Notes: generated by a model from the letters alone, not told the origin. Counted from the stretch's first letter, positions 14,995 to 25,994 are shown. The stretch: DNA of 64,000 bases from Sporosarcina sp. ZBG7A (GCF_000813425.1 NZ_JWIB01000037.1:1-64000); one strand, 5' to 3'. Program-made: numbers and translations.

Positions 14995-17412
14995 ATGAGC
15001 TACAAGCATCTTCAGATCGAACAAAAATGGCGTGACTATTGGAAAGAAAACCAAACTTATAAAATGACGGATGATCCGTCAAAACCGAAATTTTACGCAT
15101 TGGATATGTTCCCGTATCCGTCGGGTGCTGGACTTCACGTCGGTCACCCACTTGGTTATATTGCTACAGATATTTTGAGTCAGTTTAAGCGCAAGCAAGG
15201 TTACAATGTATTGCATCCAATGGGGTGGGATGCGTTCGGTCTTCCAGCTGAGCAATACGCACTTGATACAGGAAACGATCCTGCTGAATTCACAGCGAAA
15301 AACATTGCGACATTCAAGCGTCAAATGGATGAGCTTGGATTCTCATATGACTGGGATCGTGAAGTGAATACGACAGATCCGAAGTATTACAAGTGGACAC
15401 AGTGGATCTTTATCCAATTGTATAAGCGCGGACTTGCGTATATGGACGAAGTGGCAGTGAACTGGTGTCCTGCACTTGGTACAGTACTAGCGAACGAAGA
15501 AGTAATCGATGGTAAATCAGAACGTGGCGGACATCCTGTAGAACGTCGTCCGATGCGCCAATGGGTGCTTCGTATTACGGAATATGCGGATCGCTTGCTT
15601 GAAGATTTGGATGATCTTGATTGGCCAGAAAGCCTGAAAGATATGCAGCGTAACTGGATCGGCCGTTCTGAAGGCGCACAATTGACGTTTGCTGTTGATG
15701 GTAGCGAGCAGTCATTCGATGTCTTTACAACACGTCCAGATACAATTTTCGGCGCAACATATGCCGTACTTGCACCTGAGCACAAATTGGTAGATAAAAT
15801 CACGACTCCCGAGCAAAAAGACGCAGTTGATGCGTATTTGGATAAAGTGAAGTTAAAAAGTGATCTCGAGCGCACAGACCTTGCGAAAGAGAAAACAGGT
15901 GTATTCACAGGTGCATATGCAGTGAACCCAGCTAGTGGCGAGAAAATGCCAATCTGGATCGCAGACTATGTTCTTGTTTCTTACGGAACAGGCGCAATTA
16001 TGGCAGTTCCAGCTCACGATGAGCGCGATTACGAGTTTGCGAAAGAATTCGGCTTGACGATTACAGAAGTGGTTGCTGGTGGAGATATCGAGAGTGAAGC
16101 TTATACAGGTGAAGGCACTCATGTGAACTCAGGTTTCCTAGATGGCCTAGGGAAAGATGAAGCAATTGAAAAGGCGATTGCATGGCTTGTTGAAGAAGGA
16201 AAAGGCGAGAAGAAAATCACGTATCGTTTGCGCGATTGGTTGTTCTCCCGCCAACGTTATTGGGGCGAGCCAATTCCAATTATCCACTGGGAAGATGGCA
16301 CAATGACTGCTGTTGACGAATCAGAATTGCCACTTGAACTTCCTGTAACGGGCGATATCCGTCCAAGCGGAACTGGTGAATCTCCACTTGCCAATATTAC
16401 TGAGTGGGTCAATGTAGTCGATCCGAAGACGGGAATGAAAGGCCGTCGCGAAACGAATACAATGCCACAATGGGCAGGCAGCTGCTGGTATTACTTGCGC
16501 TATATCGATCCGAAAAATGATGACATGCTGATTGATCCTGAATTAGCTGAACGTTGGTTGCCGGTAGATATCTATGTAGGTGGAGCAGAACACGCAGTTC
16601 TTCACTTGCTGTATGCACGTTTCTGGCACAAAGTGTTGTACGATATCGGTGTTGTTAAAACGAAAGAGCCATTCCAGAAGTTGTTCAACCAAGGAATGAT
16701 TCTAGGTGAAGGTAACGTGAAAATGTCGAAATCACTAGGCAACGTTATTAATCCGGATGATATCGTTCACTCTCATGGCGCAGATACTTTGCGTATTTAT
16801 GAAATGTTCATGGGGCCATTGGAAGCTTCTAAAGAATGGTCTACCAATGGATTAGATGGTTCACGGAAGTTCCTCGATCGCATTTGGCGCTTGTTCGTCA
16901 ATGAAGACGGAACTCTTGGAAGCAAAATTGGTGGAGAATCCGATGGAACACTCGACAAAGTGTACAACCAGACGGTTAAAAAGGTTACAGAAGACTTCGA
17001 GAGCATGCACAATAACACTGCGATTTCCCAGCTAATGGTATTCATCAATGAATGCTATAAAGCAGACCGCGTGCCGACTGAATATGCTAAAGGATTCGTA
17101 TTGCTTATGTCACCGATTACTCCTCACTTGGCTGAAGAGCTTTGGGAGAAGTTGGGTCATGAAGGGTCGATCACTTATGTTCCTTGGCCAACATATGACG
17201 CGGAAAAGTTAGTAGATGATACAGTGGAAATCGCTGTTCAAATTAACGGTAAAGTTCGTGCGAAGTTAGAAGTCGATAAAGACATTACAAAAGAAGAGTT
17301 GGAAAAAGCAGCACTTTCCAATGAAGAAGTTCAAAAATGGATTGATGGCAAAGAGTTGAAGAAAGTCATCGCGATTCCAGGACGCTTGGTTAATATTGTA
17401 GCGGTTGGATAA
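14995..17412 (+). CDS. leuS: Leucyl-tRNA synthetase
   Basis: An 805-residue class Ia synthetase, normal length for bacterial LeuRS, charging tRNA-Leu. HIGH-type motif HVGH is in [15 protein letters not shown] (near residue 45) and KMSKS is at about 575. The CP1 editing domain has the [12 protein letters not shown] and AVPAHDERD motifs. An anticodon-binding domain and a C-terminal domain ending VNIVAVG follow. ATG 14995 follows AGGAGG. Expression is set by the T-box leader directly upstream. Confidence 0.98.
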   Translation: MSYKHLQIEQKWRDYWKENQTYKMTDDPSKPKFYALDMFPYPSGAGLHVGHPLGYIATDILSQFKRKQGYNVLHPMGWDAFGLPAEQYALDTGNDPAEFTAKNIATFKRQMDELGFSYDWDREVNTTDPKYYKWTQWIFIQLYKRGLAYMDEVAVNWCPALGTVLANEEVIDGKSERGGHPVERRPMRQWVLRITEYADRLLEDLDDLDWPESLKDMQRNWIGRSEGAQLTFAVDGSEQSFDVFTTRPDTIFGATYAVLAPEHKLVDKITTPEQKDAVDAYLDKVKLKSDLERTDLAKEKTGVFTGAYAVNPASGEKMPIWIADYVLVSYGTGAIMAVPAHDERDYEFAKEFGLTITEVVAGGDIESEAYTGEGTHVNSGFLDGLGKDEAIEKAIAWLVEEGKGEKKITYRLRDWLFSRQRYWGEPIPIIHWEDGTMTAVDESELPLELPVTGDIRPSGTGESPLANITEWVNVVDPKTGMKGRRETNTMPQWAGSCWYYLRYIDPKNDDMLIDPELAERWLPVDIYVGGAEHAVLHLLYARFWHKVLYDIGVVKTKEPFQKLFNQGMILGEGNVKMSKSLGNVINPDDIVHSHGADTLRIYEMFMGPLEASKEWSTNGLDGSRKFLDRIWRLFVNEDGTLGSKIGGESDGTLDKVYNQTVKKVTEDFESMHNNTAISQLMVFINECYKADRVPTEYAKGFVLLMSPITPHLAEELWEKLGHEGSITYVPWPTYDAEKLVDDTVEIAVQINGKVRAKLEVDKDITKEELEKAALSNEEVQKWIDGKELKKVIAIPGRLVNIVAVG

Positions 17413-17421
17413 TAAATGTGG

Positions 17422-17457
17422 CACGGAAGAGGGGCTGATCTCTCTTCCGTGTTTTTT
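17422..17457 (+). terminator. leuS terminator
   Basis: CACGGAAGAG (17422-17431) pairs with CTCTTCCGTG (17442-17451), followed by T7. Confidence 0.9.
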
Positions 17458-17485
17458 TGTGGGATTTTTGGGGTGAGTTTTTGGA

Positions 17486-17850
17486 GAATCGGAAAGATGT
17501 GGAGTGTTATCGGCATCATGGCGTGGGGAATCGGTAACATCTAATCTTGAATCGGAACTTTCGTGAGAAGAATCGGCAAGAAGGATGAATTAATCGGCAA
17601 CGAGACACAATTCAAGTGCTTAAAGGGATTAATTGGTAGCGCTGCGCTTGTTTAAAGATGGGTGCGTGATGTGGCGAAAGGGAATCGGAAAGATGTGGAG
17701 TGTTATCGGCATTATGGCGTGGAGAATCGGTAACATCTAAGCATGAATCGGAACTTGGGTGTAAAGGATCGGCAAGAAGGATGAATTAATCGGCATCGAT
17801 ACACAATTCAAGTGCTTAAAGGAGATAATTGGTAGCACTCAGCTTGTTGA
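17486..17850. repeat. Two-copy tandem array built on ATCGG every ~20 bp
   Basis: Two copies of a ~165-base block start 196 bases apart (17486 and 17682) and are nearly identical in stretches such as GAATCGGAAAGATGTGGAGT and AAGGATGAATTAATCGGCA. Inside each block the pentamer ATCGG recurs about six times at 17-23-base spacing. No coding frame. The array fills the space between the convergent leuS and ytfP genes, bounded by both genes' terminators. Confidence 0.8.
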
Positions 17851-17864
17851 AAGAAACCACTATA

Positions 17865-17916
17865 AATGAAAAAAGGACTATCCAAAGCAGTCATGAATAT
17901 GACGTTTTGGATAGTC
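17865..17916 (-). terminator. ytfP terminator
   Basis: GACTATCCAAA (17876-17886) pairs with TTTGGATAGTC (17906-17916). On the minus strand the stem is followed by CTTTTTTCATTT. Confidence 0.8.
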
Positions 17917-17925
17917 TCATTCTAA

Positions 17926-19200
17926 TTAGCCGTTCACTTTTTCAGTAGCACGCAAGCTCGCATTCATGCCAGCGAGCCTTCCAGTAACAAGCGCAGAAGT
18001 GATATTATAACCACCTGTATAGCCATGGATATCAAGAATCTCACCGCAGAAATACAAGCCATCTTTTTTACGCGAAGCCATCGTTTTAGGCTCGATTTCT
18101 TTCACCGATACACCGCCGCCTGTAACGAATGCTTTTTCGATCGGTTGTGTGCCGTTCACCTTCATCTGGAAAGTCTTCAGCAGGTTTGCGAGTTTTCGAA
18201 TCTTTTCGGAAGAGAACGTATTAGCAGGTTCGTTCGCATCCATGTCGGCTTGTTCGAACAAGAACAATAACCAACGCTCAGGTGCGATTCCTTTCAATGC
18301 ATTCTTCAATGCTTTTTTAGGATCTTCTTTCAACGTCGCTGTTAGCTGCTGGAAAACTTGTTCTTCATTGTCGTCAGGCAAGACATCGATTTTAATGACA
18401 ACTGGCTGATCTCCGTTTTTCATACGCTCTTTCACGACGTATTGACTGCATCGTAAAATAGCTGGACCACTGAGTCCGAAATGGGTGAACAGCATGTCCA
18501 TCTGATGTGTCACAAGAGTTTTCCCTTTCGCGTTCAAGACAGATACTGCTGCGTCGCGAAGCGCGAGTCCTTGAAGTTCTTTTGCCACAATGAATTTTTC
18601 ATTGGATAATAAGGGAACTTCAGTTGGGTATAACGTGGTCACGGTATGTCCCGCTTGTTCAGCCCATGGATAGCCGTCTCCAGTGCTGCCTGTATGAGGG
18701 ACGGCCTTTCCGCCAACTGCGACGACGACGGATTTCGCAAGGATTTCTTCACCATCCAATAAACGGACTCCAAGAATTTCGTCTTCATTCATGAGCAACT
18801 TTTTCACTTTCGTTTCCGTCCTGATTTCAACGCCCAATCTTGCCATTTCGCTAAGCAACGCATTGACCACGTCTTTTGCCTTGTTGGAAACTGGGAACAT
18901 GCGACCGTGATCTTCTTCTTTTAACGCCACACCAAGACCTTCGAAAAATGAAATAATGTCTTCGTTATTAAATACCGAAAACGGTCCGTATAAAAATCGT
19001 CCGTTGCCGGGGATATGTTTTACAATTTCTTCAACAGTTAGACGGTTTGTCACGTTGCAACGACCGCCACCTGAAATGGCTAGCTTATTACCAAGTTTTT
19101 TTCCTTTATCGAGCAAGAGCACGCGGTTCCCGGATTCTGCAGCAGCTATTGAAGCCATCAATCCTGAAGGACCCCCGCCAATAATAATTACGTCTACCAT
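17926..19200 (-). CDS. ytfP: FAD-dependent oxidoreductase YtfP (HI0933/BaiN family)
   Basis: A 424-residue flavoprotein of the HI0933 family. The N-terminal dinucleotide fold is [21 protein letters not shown] and the second flavin motif [14 protein letters not shown] is characteristic. Near the C-terminus are GGVSVKEI and [15 protein letters not shown], closing the FAD site. Family members are predicted NAD(P)H-dependent reductases of unknown physiological substrate. ATG 19200 is preferred; in-frame GTG 19209 is possible and neither has a strong ribosome site. Monocistronic, with its own terminator. Confidence 0.88.
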   Translation of the reverse strand: MVDVIIIGGGPSGLMASIAAAESGNRVLLLDKGKKLGNKLAISGGGRCNVTNRLTVEEIVKHIPGNGRFLYGPFSVFNNEDIISFFEGLGVALKEEDHGRMFPVSNKAKDVVNALLSEMARLGVEIRTETKVKKLLMNEDEILGVRLLDGEEILAKSVVVAVGGKAVPHTGSTGDGYPWAEQAGHTVTTLYPTEVPLLSNEKFIVAKELQGLALRDAAVSVLNAKGKTLVTHQMDMLFTHFGLSGPAILRCSQYVVKERMKNGDQPVVIKIDVLPDDNEEQVFQQLTATLKEDPKKALKNALKGIAPERWLLFLFEQADMDANEPANTFSSEKIRKLANLLKTFQMKVNGTQPIEKAFVTGGGVSVKEIEPKTMASRKKDGLYFCGEILDIHGYTGGYNITSALVTGRLAGMNASLRATEKVNG

Positions 19201-19395
19201 ATAAATCACACTTTCAGTTTTTCTACAGTATACAACACTAATGGCGATAAAACATTGTGAAATATGTTCCTGCGGAGTAAACTGTAAAGTAGTTTGACTG
19301 AACTTAGAAAAAGCCTAGAGCGAATGTGATGGATTTTGAAAAGTCTGTACTTAATAGCGCTTAGGTGTAATTGAAAGATGGGAAGGAATAAATTA

Positions 19396-21015
19396 ATGGC
19401 ATCTAATCTTGTTAAAGGCACTGCGATTTTAACGATCGGCCTATTTTTATCGAAAGCACTCGGGCTGTTGTATGTAATTCCTTTTTACAGCATCGTCGGA
19501 GAGAAAAATGTGGGTCTTTATCAATACGCATATATTCCCTATAATATTGCACTCTCTATTGCAATCTCCGGTGCTCCACTTGCGGTTTCTAAATTTGTCT
19601 CCAAGTACAATGCGTTAGGGGACTACGCTACAGGTAGGAAGTTAATGAAGTCGAGTATTGGCGTTATGGCGCTGACGGGAGTTCTAGCCTTTTTAGCACT
19701 TTACTTTATGGCGGAACCGATTGCTCATATGGTCATTAAAGATGACGAGCAACAGTTCACAGTCCAAGATATTGCATCTGTCATACGTTGGGTCAGCTAT
19801 GCGTTATTGGCTGTTCCGATAATGAGTGTGATTCGAGGGTTTTTACAGGGATACCAGAAGTTCGAACCAACGTCGGTCTCTCAACTGGTTGAGCAGATTG
19901 TCCGAATAGCCGTAGTCTTAATTGGGGCATATCTCGTAGTTGACGTGCTTGGTGGTTCACCTAAGACAGCTGTTAAATTTGCCGTGTTCGCTGCATTTAT
20001 TGGCGCGCTCGCAAGTTTGGCTACTTTAATGCTTTACTGGAAGAAGTATAAACCCGAATTGAATGGGTTACTTCAAAATAGTCCTCCAGCTGGAGAAATT
20101 CCTGTTTCAACCATCTACAAAGAAGTCATTACGTATATTTTACCATTTGTATTAGTAGGTGTTATCAACCCGCTGTACCAATTTGTAGATATGATTACGT
20201 TTAATGGCACGATGTCTTCTATCGGGTTAGCTAAAGTGACGGATATGTATTTAACGATGCTCAATTTCTTGACTCACAAAATCGTTATGATTCCTGTAAT
20301 GGTGGCAACTGGATTTTCCATGGCGCTGATTCCGGTGATGACGACGTATTATGCAAAGGGTGACCAAAAAGGAATAACCCGGTCGCTCGATCAAACCTAC
20401 CAGATTATGTTGTTCTTAACGATTCCTATGGTAGTAGGCATTATGGCGTTATCCAGTGAAACGTATCAAATCTTATATCAACAAAACGCGATCGGGGCTG
20501 ATGTGCTAAGAAGTTATGCACCTGCAGCAATCCTATTCGGTTTGTATACAGTAACCGCTGCCATTTTGCAGGGAATCGATAAGCATAAGTGGATTGTCTT
20601 TACATCACTTCTTGGATTGCTTTTCAAACTCATTTTGAATGTACCACTTATCAAAATGTTTGAAGTGAATGGTGCCATTGCTGCAACTATTATCGGATAT
20701 GCAATCGCTGTCGGTGTGAATATTTTTGTTATCAAGAAAGAATTGAATTACCAATCAAAATTGGTCGTTCGTCGTACGATCTTGATTCTGTTCTTCAATG
20801 TAATTATGCTGGCTGCTGTATTACTGACGCGATTCGGTCTATATGCAATCCATGTACCAACAGGGAAACTTCAAGCATTGCTCTACCTGATGATTTGTAG
20901 TGGAGTCGGTGTGGTCGTTTACGGATTCTTATCTTTCAGAAGTGGACTTGCACAAAAGTTACTTGGCGATCGAATTACAAGAATTACAAAGAAATTCGGC
21001 ATGGGGAGATCATGA
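19396..21015 (+). CDS. ytgP: MurJ/MOP-family lipid flippase YtgP-like
   Basis: A 539-residue polytopic protein with about fourteen helices, of the polysaccharide-biosynthesis/MurJ-like branch of the MOP superfamily. It starts with VKGTAILTIGLFLSKALG and has the conserved ISGAPLAVSKFV segment in helix 2. In Bacillus YtgP (MurJ) flips lipid II for peptidoglycan synthesis; paralogues export other polysaccharides, so the exact cargo is inferred. ATG 19396 follows GGAAGGAA; an upstream ATG at 19378 overlaps that site. The pseudouridine synthase gene starts directly at its stop. Confidence 0.85.
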   Translation: MASNLVKGTAILTIGLFLSKALGLLYVIPFYSIVGEKNVGLYQYAYIPYNIALSIAISGAPLAVSKFVSKYNALGDYATGRKLMKSSIGVMALTGVLAFLALYFMAEPIAHMVIKDDEQQFTVQDIASVIRWVSYALLAVPIMSVIRGFLQGYQKFEPTSVSQLVEQIVRIAVVLIGAYLVVDVLGGSPKTAVKFAVFAAFIGALASLATLMLYWKKYKPELNGLLQNSPPAGEIPVSTIYKEVITYILPFVLVGVINPLYQFVDMITFNGTMSSIGLAKVTDMYLTMLNFLTHKIVMIPVMVATGFSMALIPVMTTYYAKGDQKGITRSLDQTYQIMLFLTIPMVVGIMALSSETYQILYQQNAIGADVLRSYAPAAILFGLYTVTAAILQGIDKHKWIVFTSLLGLLFKLILNVPLIKMFEVNGAIAATIIGYAIAVGVNIFVIKKELNYQSKLVVRRTILILFFNVIMLAAVLLTRFGLYAIHVPTGKLQALLYLMICSGVGVVVYGFLSFRSGLAQKLLGDRITRITKKFGMGRS

Positions 21016-21735
21016 ATGAGACTCGATAAATTGCTTGGGAATAATGGATTTGGTACACGGAAAGATGTGAAACAACTTGTTCGAAAAGGGACAGTAAGCG
21101 TGAATGGGGTGACTGAGAAAGATCCTGGCGCCCATGTGGATCCTGAGAAGGATTCGGTGGATGTGCTGGGTGAGCCCGTCATTCACCAGGAATTCATCTA
21201 TATCATGATGAACAAACCACCTGGAGTTATTTCTGCAACTGAGGACAAATGGGACCAAACTGTAATAGACTTACTTTCTGAGAACGAACAAAGATTTGAG
21301 CCATTTCCTGTTGGGCGTCTTGATAAAGATACAGAAGGACTACTGCTCATCACAAATGATGGTAAGCTTACACACGAGCTGTTGTCACCGAAAAAGGACA
21401 TTCCGAAAACGTACTATGCGAAGATTGATGGAAGAGTAACGGAAGAGGATACGCTTGCTTTTTCAAAAGGCGTCACGCTTGAAGATGGTTTCCATACGAA
21501 ACCAGGAATTTTGAACATAATCCTTTCTGATTCCGTCTCCGAAATTGAACTGACGATTACGGAAGGGAAGTTTCATCAAGTAAAGCGGATGTTTGAAGCG
21601 GTCGATAAAAAAGTGGTCTATCTGAAGAGGTTGTCGATGGGAAATTTGTTGCTGGATGAGTCACTTCCGTTAGGACATTATCGTGAGCTGACACAACAAG
21701 AATTGAACGAAGTAGATCCACGAAAAAAGGGCTGA
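21016..21735 (+). CDS. RsuA-family 16S rRNA pseudouridine synthase (YtzG-like)
   Basis: A 239-residue pseudouridine synthase. An N-terminal S4 RNA-binding domain (MRLDKLLGNNGFGTRKDVKQ) precedes the catalytic domain; the active aspartate is in GRLDKDTEGLLLIT (about 97-110). RsuA-type enzymes modify one uridine of the small-subunit rRNA. The ATG is the next codon after the TGA of ytgP, so the genes are coupled. The same pair occurs in Bacillus. Confidence 0.9.
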   Translation: MRLDKLLGNNGFGTRKDVKQLVRKGTVSVNGVTEKDPGAHVDPEKDSVDVLGEPVIHQEFIYIMMNKPPGVISATEDKWDQTVIDLLSENEQRFEPFPVGRLDKDTEGLLLITNDGKLTHELLSPKKDIPKTYYAKIDGRVTEEDTLAFSKGVTLEDGFHTKPGILNIILSDSVSEIELTITEGKFHQVKRMFEAVDKKVVYLKRLSMGNLLLDESLPLGHYRELTQQELNEVDPRKKG

Positions 21736-21764
21736 ATTGCTTGAGGCAATTCAGCCCTTTTTTT
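21726..21764 (+). terminator. Terminator of the ytgP operon
   Basis: GGGCTGAATTGC (21729-21740) pairs with GCAATTCAGCCC (21746-21757), followed by T7. The stem overlaps the last codons. Confidence 0.9.
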
Positions 21765-21789
21765 GAGGCTGGGCGGCCTTAGATAAGCG

Positions 21790-22011
21790 TTAAGAAGGCA
21801 ATTTCACTTTTCTTGCTGTCGTTGTCCATTGGCCACGAACCGGACTCGTAATGAGGTCATTATACTCCAGGACATTTAAATCCCGTTGTGCGGTACGCGC
21901 CGTGATGCTAAATTCTTGGACTACATTCTCTGTGGTGACAGTACCATTACCATAGATGAACAAATAGACATCTTTAATACGGGTCAGCATTCGGTCTGTA
22001 GCAGGATTCAA
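21790..22011 (-). CDS. DeoR-type helix-turn-helix protein (YtzE-like)
   Basis: A 73-residue protein that is essentially only a DeoR-type winged helix: VYLFIYGNGTVTTENVVQEF, then the recognition helix ITARTAQRDLNVLEYNDLI. The sugar-phosphate-binding domain of full DeoR proteins is absent. Short stand-alone forms like B. subtilis YtzE occur at this genomic position. Start TTG 22011 follows AAGGAG at about ten bases. Target unknown. Confidence 0.8.
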   Translation of the reverse strand: MNPATDRMLTRIKDVYLFIYGNGTVTTENVVQEFSITARTAQRDLNVLEYNDLITSPVRGQWTTTARKVKLPS

Positions 22012-22362
22012 CTGTGAACCACTCCTTCATCATCAATTTCCAATCGACTTGGTTTGAGACGTGGAAATGTTACGTTAGCTCTTCGAAATCGCCTTTGCCC
22101 CGCACATCCTCTCCAGCAAATTTTAGTCAGACTGTTTGTTCTGACAATATCAGTATAACGTATATTTTCGAAAAAGTAAGCTATAATCGCTTATGATTTT
22201 ATCATTCCAACAGCAAGTGGAAAGTTCTTTATTTTCTTTTAAGAACGTGGGAAAATGGAGAGAACTGTTTTGACAGCAAACAAACGCTCGCCAAATTAAC
22301 TGAACTCACATAGACTGTATGTAAACAGTCACAATTCAACTGGAACTGAGAGGAGCACAATA
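22012..22362. other. Intergenic spacer between the DeoR-type gene and dat
   Basis: These 351 bases hold no gene. On the minus strand a TTACTT-16-TATACT box (around 22150-22180) may drive the regulator. On the plus strand TTGACA (about 22271-22276) could be the -35 of dat, but its -10 is poor. A short inverted repeat ACTGT-ATGTAA-ACAGT lies just before the dat ribosome site. Confidence 0.4.
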
Positions 22363-23220
22363 ATGACAATTTACTTTAATAATGGGGTATACGCAGATAA
22401 AGAAACGACGAAGGTATCAATTGATGATCGGGGTTACTATTTCGGTGATGGTGTGTATGAAGTCGTTAAAGTATATGATGGAAAGCTTTATACCGCACAA
22501 GAACACTTTACTCGGTTTTTGCAAAGTGCAAAAAAAATCCGCCTAGACCTTCCTTATACAATTGAGGAGTTCACGGAAATTGCAAAAAAATTAGCTACTG
22601 ATAATGGTATAGTAGAAGGACACGTCTATATTCAAGCGACTCGTGGTGCTGCTCCACGGATGCATAACTTCCCTGGTGAAGATGTCGAGCCCATGATTAC
22701 GGCGTATGCCATTCAAAATCCACGCCCGCTTTCTAAGATGAAAGAAGGGGTTGCCGTTAAAACAACAGATGATATCCGTTGGTTACGCTGTGACATTAAG
22801 AGCTTGAATTTATTAGGAAATGTATTGGCGAAGCAAGAAGCATACGAATCTGGATGCGCAGAAGCAGTATTTGTTCGGGATGGAATCGTTACGGAAGGTT
22901 CATCTTCAAATATGTTTGGTGTGAAAGATGGGATCCTTTATACACACCCTGCAACTAATTTGATCTTAAATGGGATTACACGTAGAGTCGTGCTGAAATT
23001 GTGTGCGAAGCATAGTATCGGAGTCATGGAAGAGCCTTTCACACTAGAGCAATTTTACGAAATGGATGAACTTTTCCTAACTTCTACAACATCAGAAATC
23101 ACACCGATTGTTTCCATTGACGGGATTTCTGTCGGAGAAGGTGCACCAGGTAGAGTGACGGAACGATTACAGCAAGTGTTTGAGGAAACAATCCACGAAC
23201 TAAAAATGGAAATTAACTGA
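22363..23220 (+). CDS. dat: D-alanine (D-amino acid) aminotransferase
   Basis: A 285-residue fold-type IV PLP enzyme interconverting D-alanine and D-glutamate with their 2-oxo acids, supplying cell-wall D-amino acids. Typical features are the start MTIYFNNGVY, DDRGYYFGDGVYEVVKVY, the PLP lysine in CDIKSLNLLGN (about 145-146) and EGSSSNMFGVKDG. ATG 22363 follows GAGAGGAGC. It opens a run of same-strand genes (to trmB and the metallo-hydrolase). Confidence 0.95.
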   Translation: MTIYFNNGVYADKETTKVSIDDRGYYFGDGVYEVVKVYDGKLYTAQEHFTRFLQSAKKIRLDLPYTIEEFTEIAKKLATDNGIVEGHVYIQATRGAAPRMHNFPGEDVEPMITAYAIQNPRPLSKMKEGVAVKTTDDIRWLRCDIKSLNLLGNVLAKQEAYESGCAEAVFVRDGIVTEGSSSNMFGVKDGILYTHPATNLILNGITRRVVLKLCAKHSIGVMEEPFTLEQFYEMDELFLTSTTSEITPIVSIDGISVGEGAPGRVTERLQQVFEETIHELKMEIN

Positions 23221-23246
23221 ATTAGAAAGCGCAGGTGAGTCGAAAG

Positions 23247-24251
23247 ATGGCCCAGCTTGTCAAAATGCTCGATTACGTCTCGCGTTATGAACATGACTTG
23301 TCTCGTTATACGAACCAGTTCATCCGCTTGAAAAGATCTCAATGGGAACGGATGAAACGGCAATGGGACAACGGAGTCGATTTAGCCAGTTGGCAAATTG
23401 CTGCGGGTGAGGAAACGTTAGAAAAGAAAGTAGAGAAGGATATTGGTTCTCAAGAGGAAGTCGGGAAAAAACGTTTTGCCTCTTTATCTCGCTTCCTTCC
23501 TTTTCGAAAAGAAGAGCAAATGGAAACTATTGGCGCAGAACCTTCAATAGAAGAGGGAGAGTTACAGTTCACTCCAAATATTATCCAAGACCCACGATCG
23601 CTCCAACAGTTACGCAAGTTGTATATCGATCAGCTTTTTCACTTTCAGTTAAAATGGGCGAGTTCCACGCTGACAGAAAGATCTCGAATAGACGGAAAAT
23701 TCATGAGGGACAAGCTGCTTCATGATTTTTTAGAGAGTTTGCCAGATAGCTATTTACTTTTCTATTATCCTGTTTTGAAAGTAAAAAAAGCACCTGTCGA
23801 ATTGGAAGTTGTCCTCATGACACCCGTTGAATGTATTTGTATGACAATTCTACAAGCAGAGGAAGGTTCCGTATTAGTAGGAAGTGGAGAAAGATTTTGG
23901 ACCAAAAAGCTGGGTGAAAAAGAATCCAAATTACTGAATCCAACAATTGGCTTAAATCGGATGGGGAAAATTGTGTCCAGTCTGTTTACGTCTGCTGAAG
24001 TGGACTTTCCAATTCGTAAGATCTTACTTTCCAGAGAGAGCTACATTGACTTTCCAGGAGTTGCACATGACATACAAATCATTGATCGAAGAGATTACCC
24101 TAAATGGTTAGAAAAAGAGAAGAAGTCTAGTATTCCAATGAAATCTAAGCAGTTTAAGGCTGCGCAAGTACTACTAGACCTTTGTCAAACTACTGCAGCG
24201 AGTCGATTGTTTGAAGCAGAAGACGAACAATTAGAAACCGAACAGGAATAA
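23247..24251 (+). CDS. Conserved Bacillales protein, possible NERD-like
   Basis: A 334-residue soluble protein. The N-terminus MAQLVKMLDYVSRYEHDLSR and FIRLKRSQWERMKR is conserved, as I remember it, in Bacillales proteins annotated with nuclease-related (NERD-like) domains; I cannot confirm catalytic residues. A charged low-complexity linker (about residues 58-110) precedes a mixed alpha/beta domain. ATG 23247 follows AGGTGA; GTG 23235 in frame is less likely. Function unknown; it sits between dat and trmB. Confidence 0.6.
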   Translation: MAQLVKMLDYVSRYEHDLSRYTNQFIRLKRSQWERMKRQWDNGVDLASWQIAAGEETLEKKVEKDIGSQEEVGKKRFASLSRFLPFRKEEQMETIGAEPSIEEGELQFTPNIIQDPRSLQQLRKLYIDQLFHFQLKWASSTLTERSRIDGKFMRDKLLHDFLESLPDSYLLFYYPVLKVKKAPVELEVVLMTPVECICMTILQAEEGSVLVGSGERFWTKKLGEKESKLLNPTIGLNRMGKIVSSLFTSAEVDFPIRKILLSRESYIDFPGVAHDIQIIDRRDYPKWLEKEKKSSIPMKSKQFKAAQVLLDLCQTTAASRLFEAEDEQLETEQE

Positions 24252-24283
24252 ATAAGAATAATTCAGAAGAGAGTTGTTGAACA

Positions 24284-24934
24284 ATGAGATTACGTCATAA
24301 ACCTTGGGCGAAAGATTATTTAGATGAGCATGCGGGAATTGTCATAAAAGAACCAGAAACGAAAAGTGGGAAATGGTCCACAATATTCGGAAATGACAAC
24401 CCGGTCCATATAGAAGTAGGTACTGGGAAAGGTCAGTTTGTTGTTGGCATGGCAATTGCAAATCCCGACATTAACTACATCGGAATCGAGCATTTTGATA
24501 GTATCATCGTATCTGCAGTTGAAAAAGTGGTCGATTCAGGAATCCCTGCAAATTTACGTTTACTTCGCGCAAATGGTAAAGAGCTTACCGATATTTTTGA
24601 AAAGGGAGAAGTTGCACGTGTTTATTTGAATTTCTCGGATCCTTGGCCGAAATCGAGACATGCTAAGCGTCGTTTAACTCATGGTGATTTTTTAAGTTTG
24701 TATCAATCAGTAATGCCGAAAGATGGAGAAATCCATTTCAAAACCGATAACCGTGGATTATTCGAGTACTCTCTCGTCGCGATGTCTGAATACGGAATGC
24801 GTTTGTTGGATGTATCACTGGACTTGCATGCGCAAATGCCTGAAGATAACGTCATGACAGAGTATGAAGAGAAGTTTTCAGCTAAAGGACAACCAATCTA
24901 TCGTCTAGAAGCAAGGTTCATGAGCAAAGCATAA
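24284..24934 (+). CDS. trmB: tRNA (guanine-N7)-methyltransferase
   Basis: A 216-residue SAM-dependent methyltransferase that makes m7G46 in t[13 protein letters not shown] at the start, [15 protein letters not shown] (motif I), YIGIEHFDS, then the family signature [19 protein letters not shown] and [13 protein letters not shown] are all present. ATG 24284 is preceded by AGAGAG. It follows the NERD-like gene on the same strand. Confidence 0.96.
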   Translation: MRLRHKPWAKDYLDEHAGIVIKEPETKSGKWSTIFGNDNPVHIEVGTGKGQFVVGMAIANPDINYIGIEHFDSIIVSAVEKVVDSGIPANLRLLRANGKELTDIFEKGEVARVYLNFSDPWPKSRHAKRRLTHGDFLSLYQSVMPKDGEIHFKTDNRGLFEYSLVAMSEYGMRLLDVSLDLHAQMPEDNVMTEYEEKFSAKGQPIYRLEARFMSKA

Positions 24935-24957
24935 TTCATACAAAAGGGGATGTTTGA

Positions 24958-25803
24958 ATGGATACATACAAATTTCACGATATGAAACTTACTTGGCTGG
25001 ACGGCGGTGTCAACTATCTAGATGGGGGAACGATGTTTGGCGTTGTACCGAAAGCAATGTGGGCTAAAAAGTATGCACCTGATGAGAACAACTTGATTGA
25101 ATTGCGAACTGATCCAATCTTACTTCAATTTAATGGGAAGAATATGCTAATAGATTCTGGCATTGGCAAAGGGAAGTTGGATGAAAAGAAAAAACGTAAC
25201 TTGGGAATCCGTGCGGAAACGCGAGTTGCAGAGAGTCTTTCAGAGCTCAACTTAACTGTTGAAGACGTCGACATGGTGCTCATGACGCATTTGCATAACG
25301 ATCATGCGGCTGGCTTAACAGAATGGCAAGGAGACAAACTTGTTTCTGTTTTTCCAAATGCTGAAATTTATGTTTCTCAGATTGAATGGGATGAAATGCG
25401 TAACCCAAACATCCGCTCAAGAAATACTTATTTCAAAGAAAACTGGGAGCCAATCCAAGACCAGGTGAAGCCTTTCGAGAAAGAGTTTTCTCCTATGCAA
25501 GGTGTTACAATGGTTCACACGGGCGGTCACAGTGATGGTCATAGCATTATTCGTCTCGAGCAAAACGGAGAGACGATGATCCACATGGCTGACATCATGC
25601 CTACACATGCACACAGCAACCCGCTATGGGTACTAGCGTTTGATGACTACCCAATGGACTCCATCTTTGCTAAAGAAAAGCTCATGAAAGAAGCTCGCCA
25701 AGAAGGCCATCGTTTCTTCTTCTACCACGACGCCGTTTACCGAATCGTTCGTTTCGACGAGACTGGTAAAAAAATCGTTGAGTCACTCGAGAGAACTCGT
25801 TGA
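24958..25803 (+). CDS. ytnP: Metallo-beta-lactamase-fold hydrolase (YtnP-like)
   Basis: A 281-residue MBL-fold protein. The metal site is complete: [10 protein letters not shown] (about 109-118), GGHSDGH (His around 190), and an Asp in [11 protein letters not shown]. The family resembles B. subtilis YtnP, reported as an N-acyl-homoserine-lactone-type lactonase; the true substrate is inferred. ATG 24958 follows AAAGGGGATG. The position after trmB matches Bacillus, supporting orthology. Confidence 0.88.
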   Translation: MDTYKFHDMKLTWLDGGVNYLDGGTMFGVVPKAMWAKKYAPDENNLIELRTDPILLQFNGKNMLIDSGIGKGKLDEKKKRNLGIRAETRVAESLSELNLTVEDVDMVLMTHLHNDHAAGLTEWQGDKLVSVFPNAEIYVSQIEWDEMRNPNIRSRNTYFKENWEPIQDQVKPFEKEFSPMQGVTMVHTGGHSDGHSIIRLEQNGETMIHMADIMPTHAHSNPLWVLAFDDYPMDSIFAKEKLMKEARQEGHRFFFYHDAVYRIVRFDETGKKIVESLERTR

Positions 25804-25875
25804 TAGACGGTTGAATGGACGTAACAGATGCAGGATTCGGTGAAAGAGCATTGACATGGATATAAATCATGCTTC

Positions 25876-25994
25876 GCTGATTGTAGTGAAAGGTGGCGAC
25901 TAAGCGAAGATCGAAGACCCCGCAAGGAAGCGAAACGTCTGAGGAGGCTGAAATCAAGCCCCTCGGAAAGCGTCCGCCTTTAACGAAATTCAAC
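25876..25994. repeat. Interspersed repeat, copy B (~119 bp)
   Basis: Same family as 7971-8100: both ends match (GCTGATTGTAGTG..GGCGACT and AAAGCGTCCGCC..AATTCAAC) while the middle differs. It lies in the gap between ytnP and the PepSY gene, which otherwise holds only the terminator near 26029-26082. Confidence 0.6.

Noticed and set aside
17486-17850. CRISPR array
   Set aside because: The repeats are short, imperfect and purely internal, with no 25-35-base constant repeat, no unique spacers and no cas genes.
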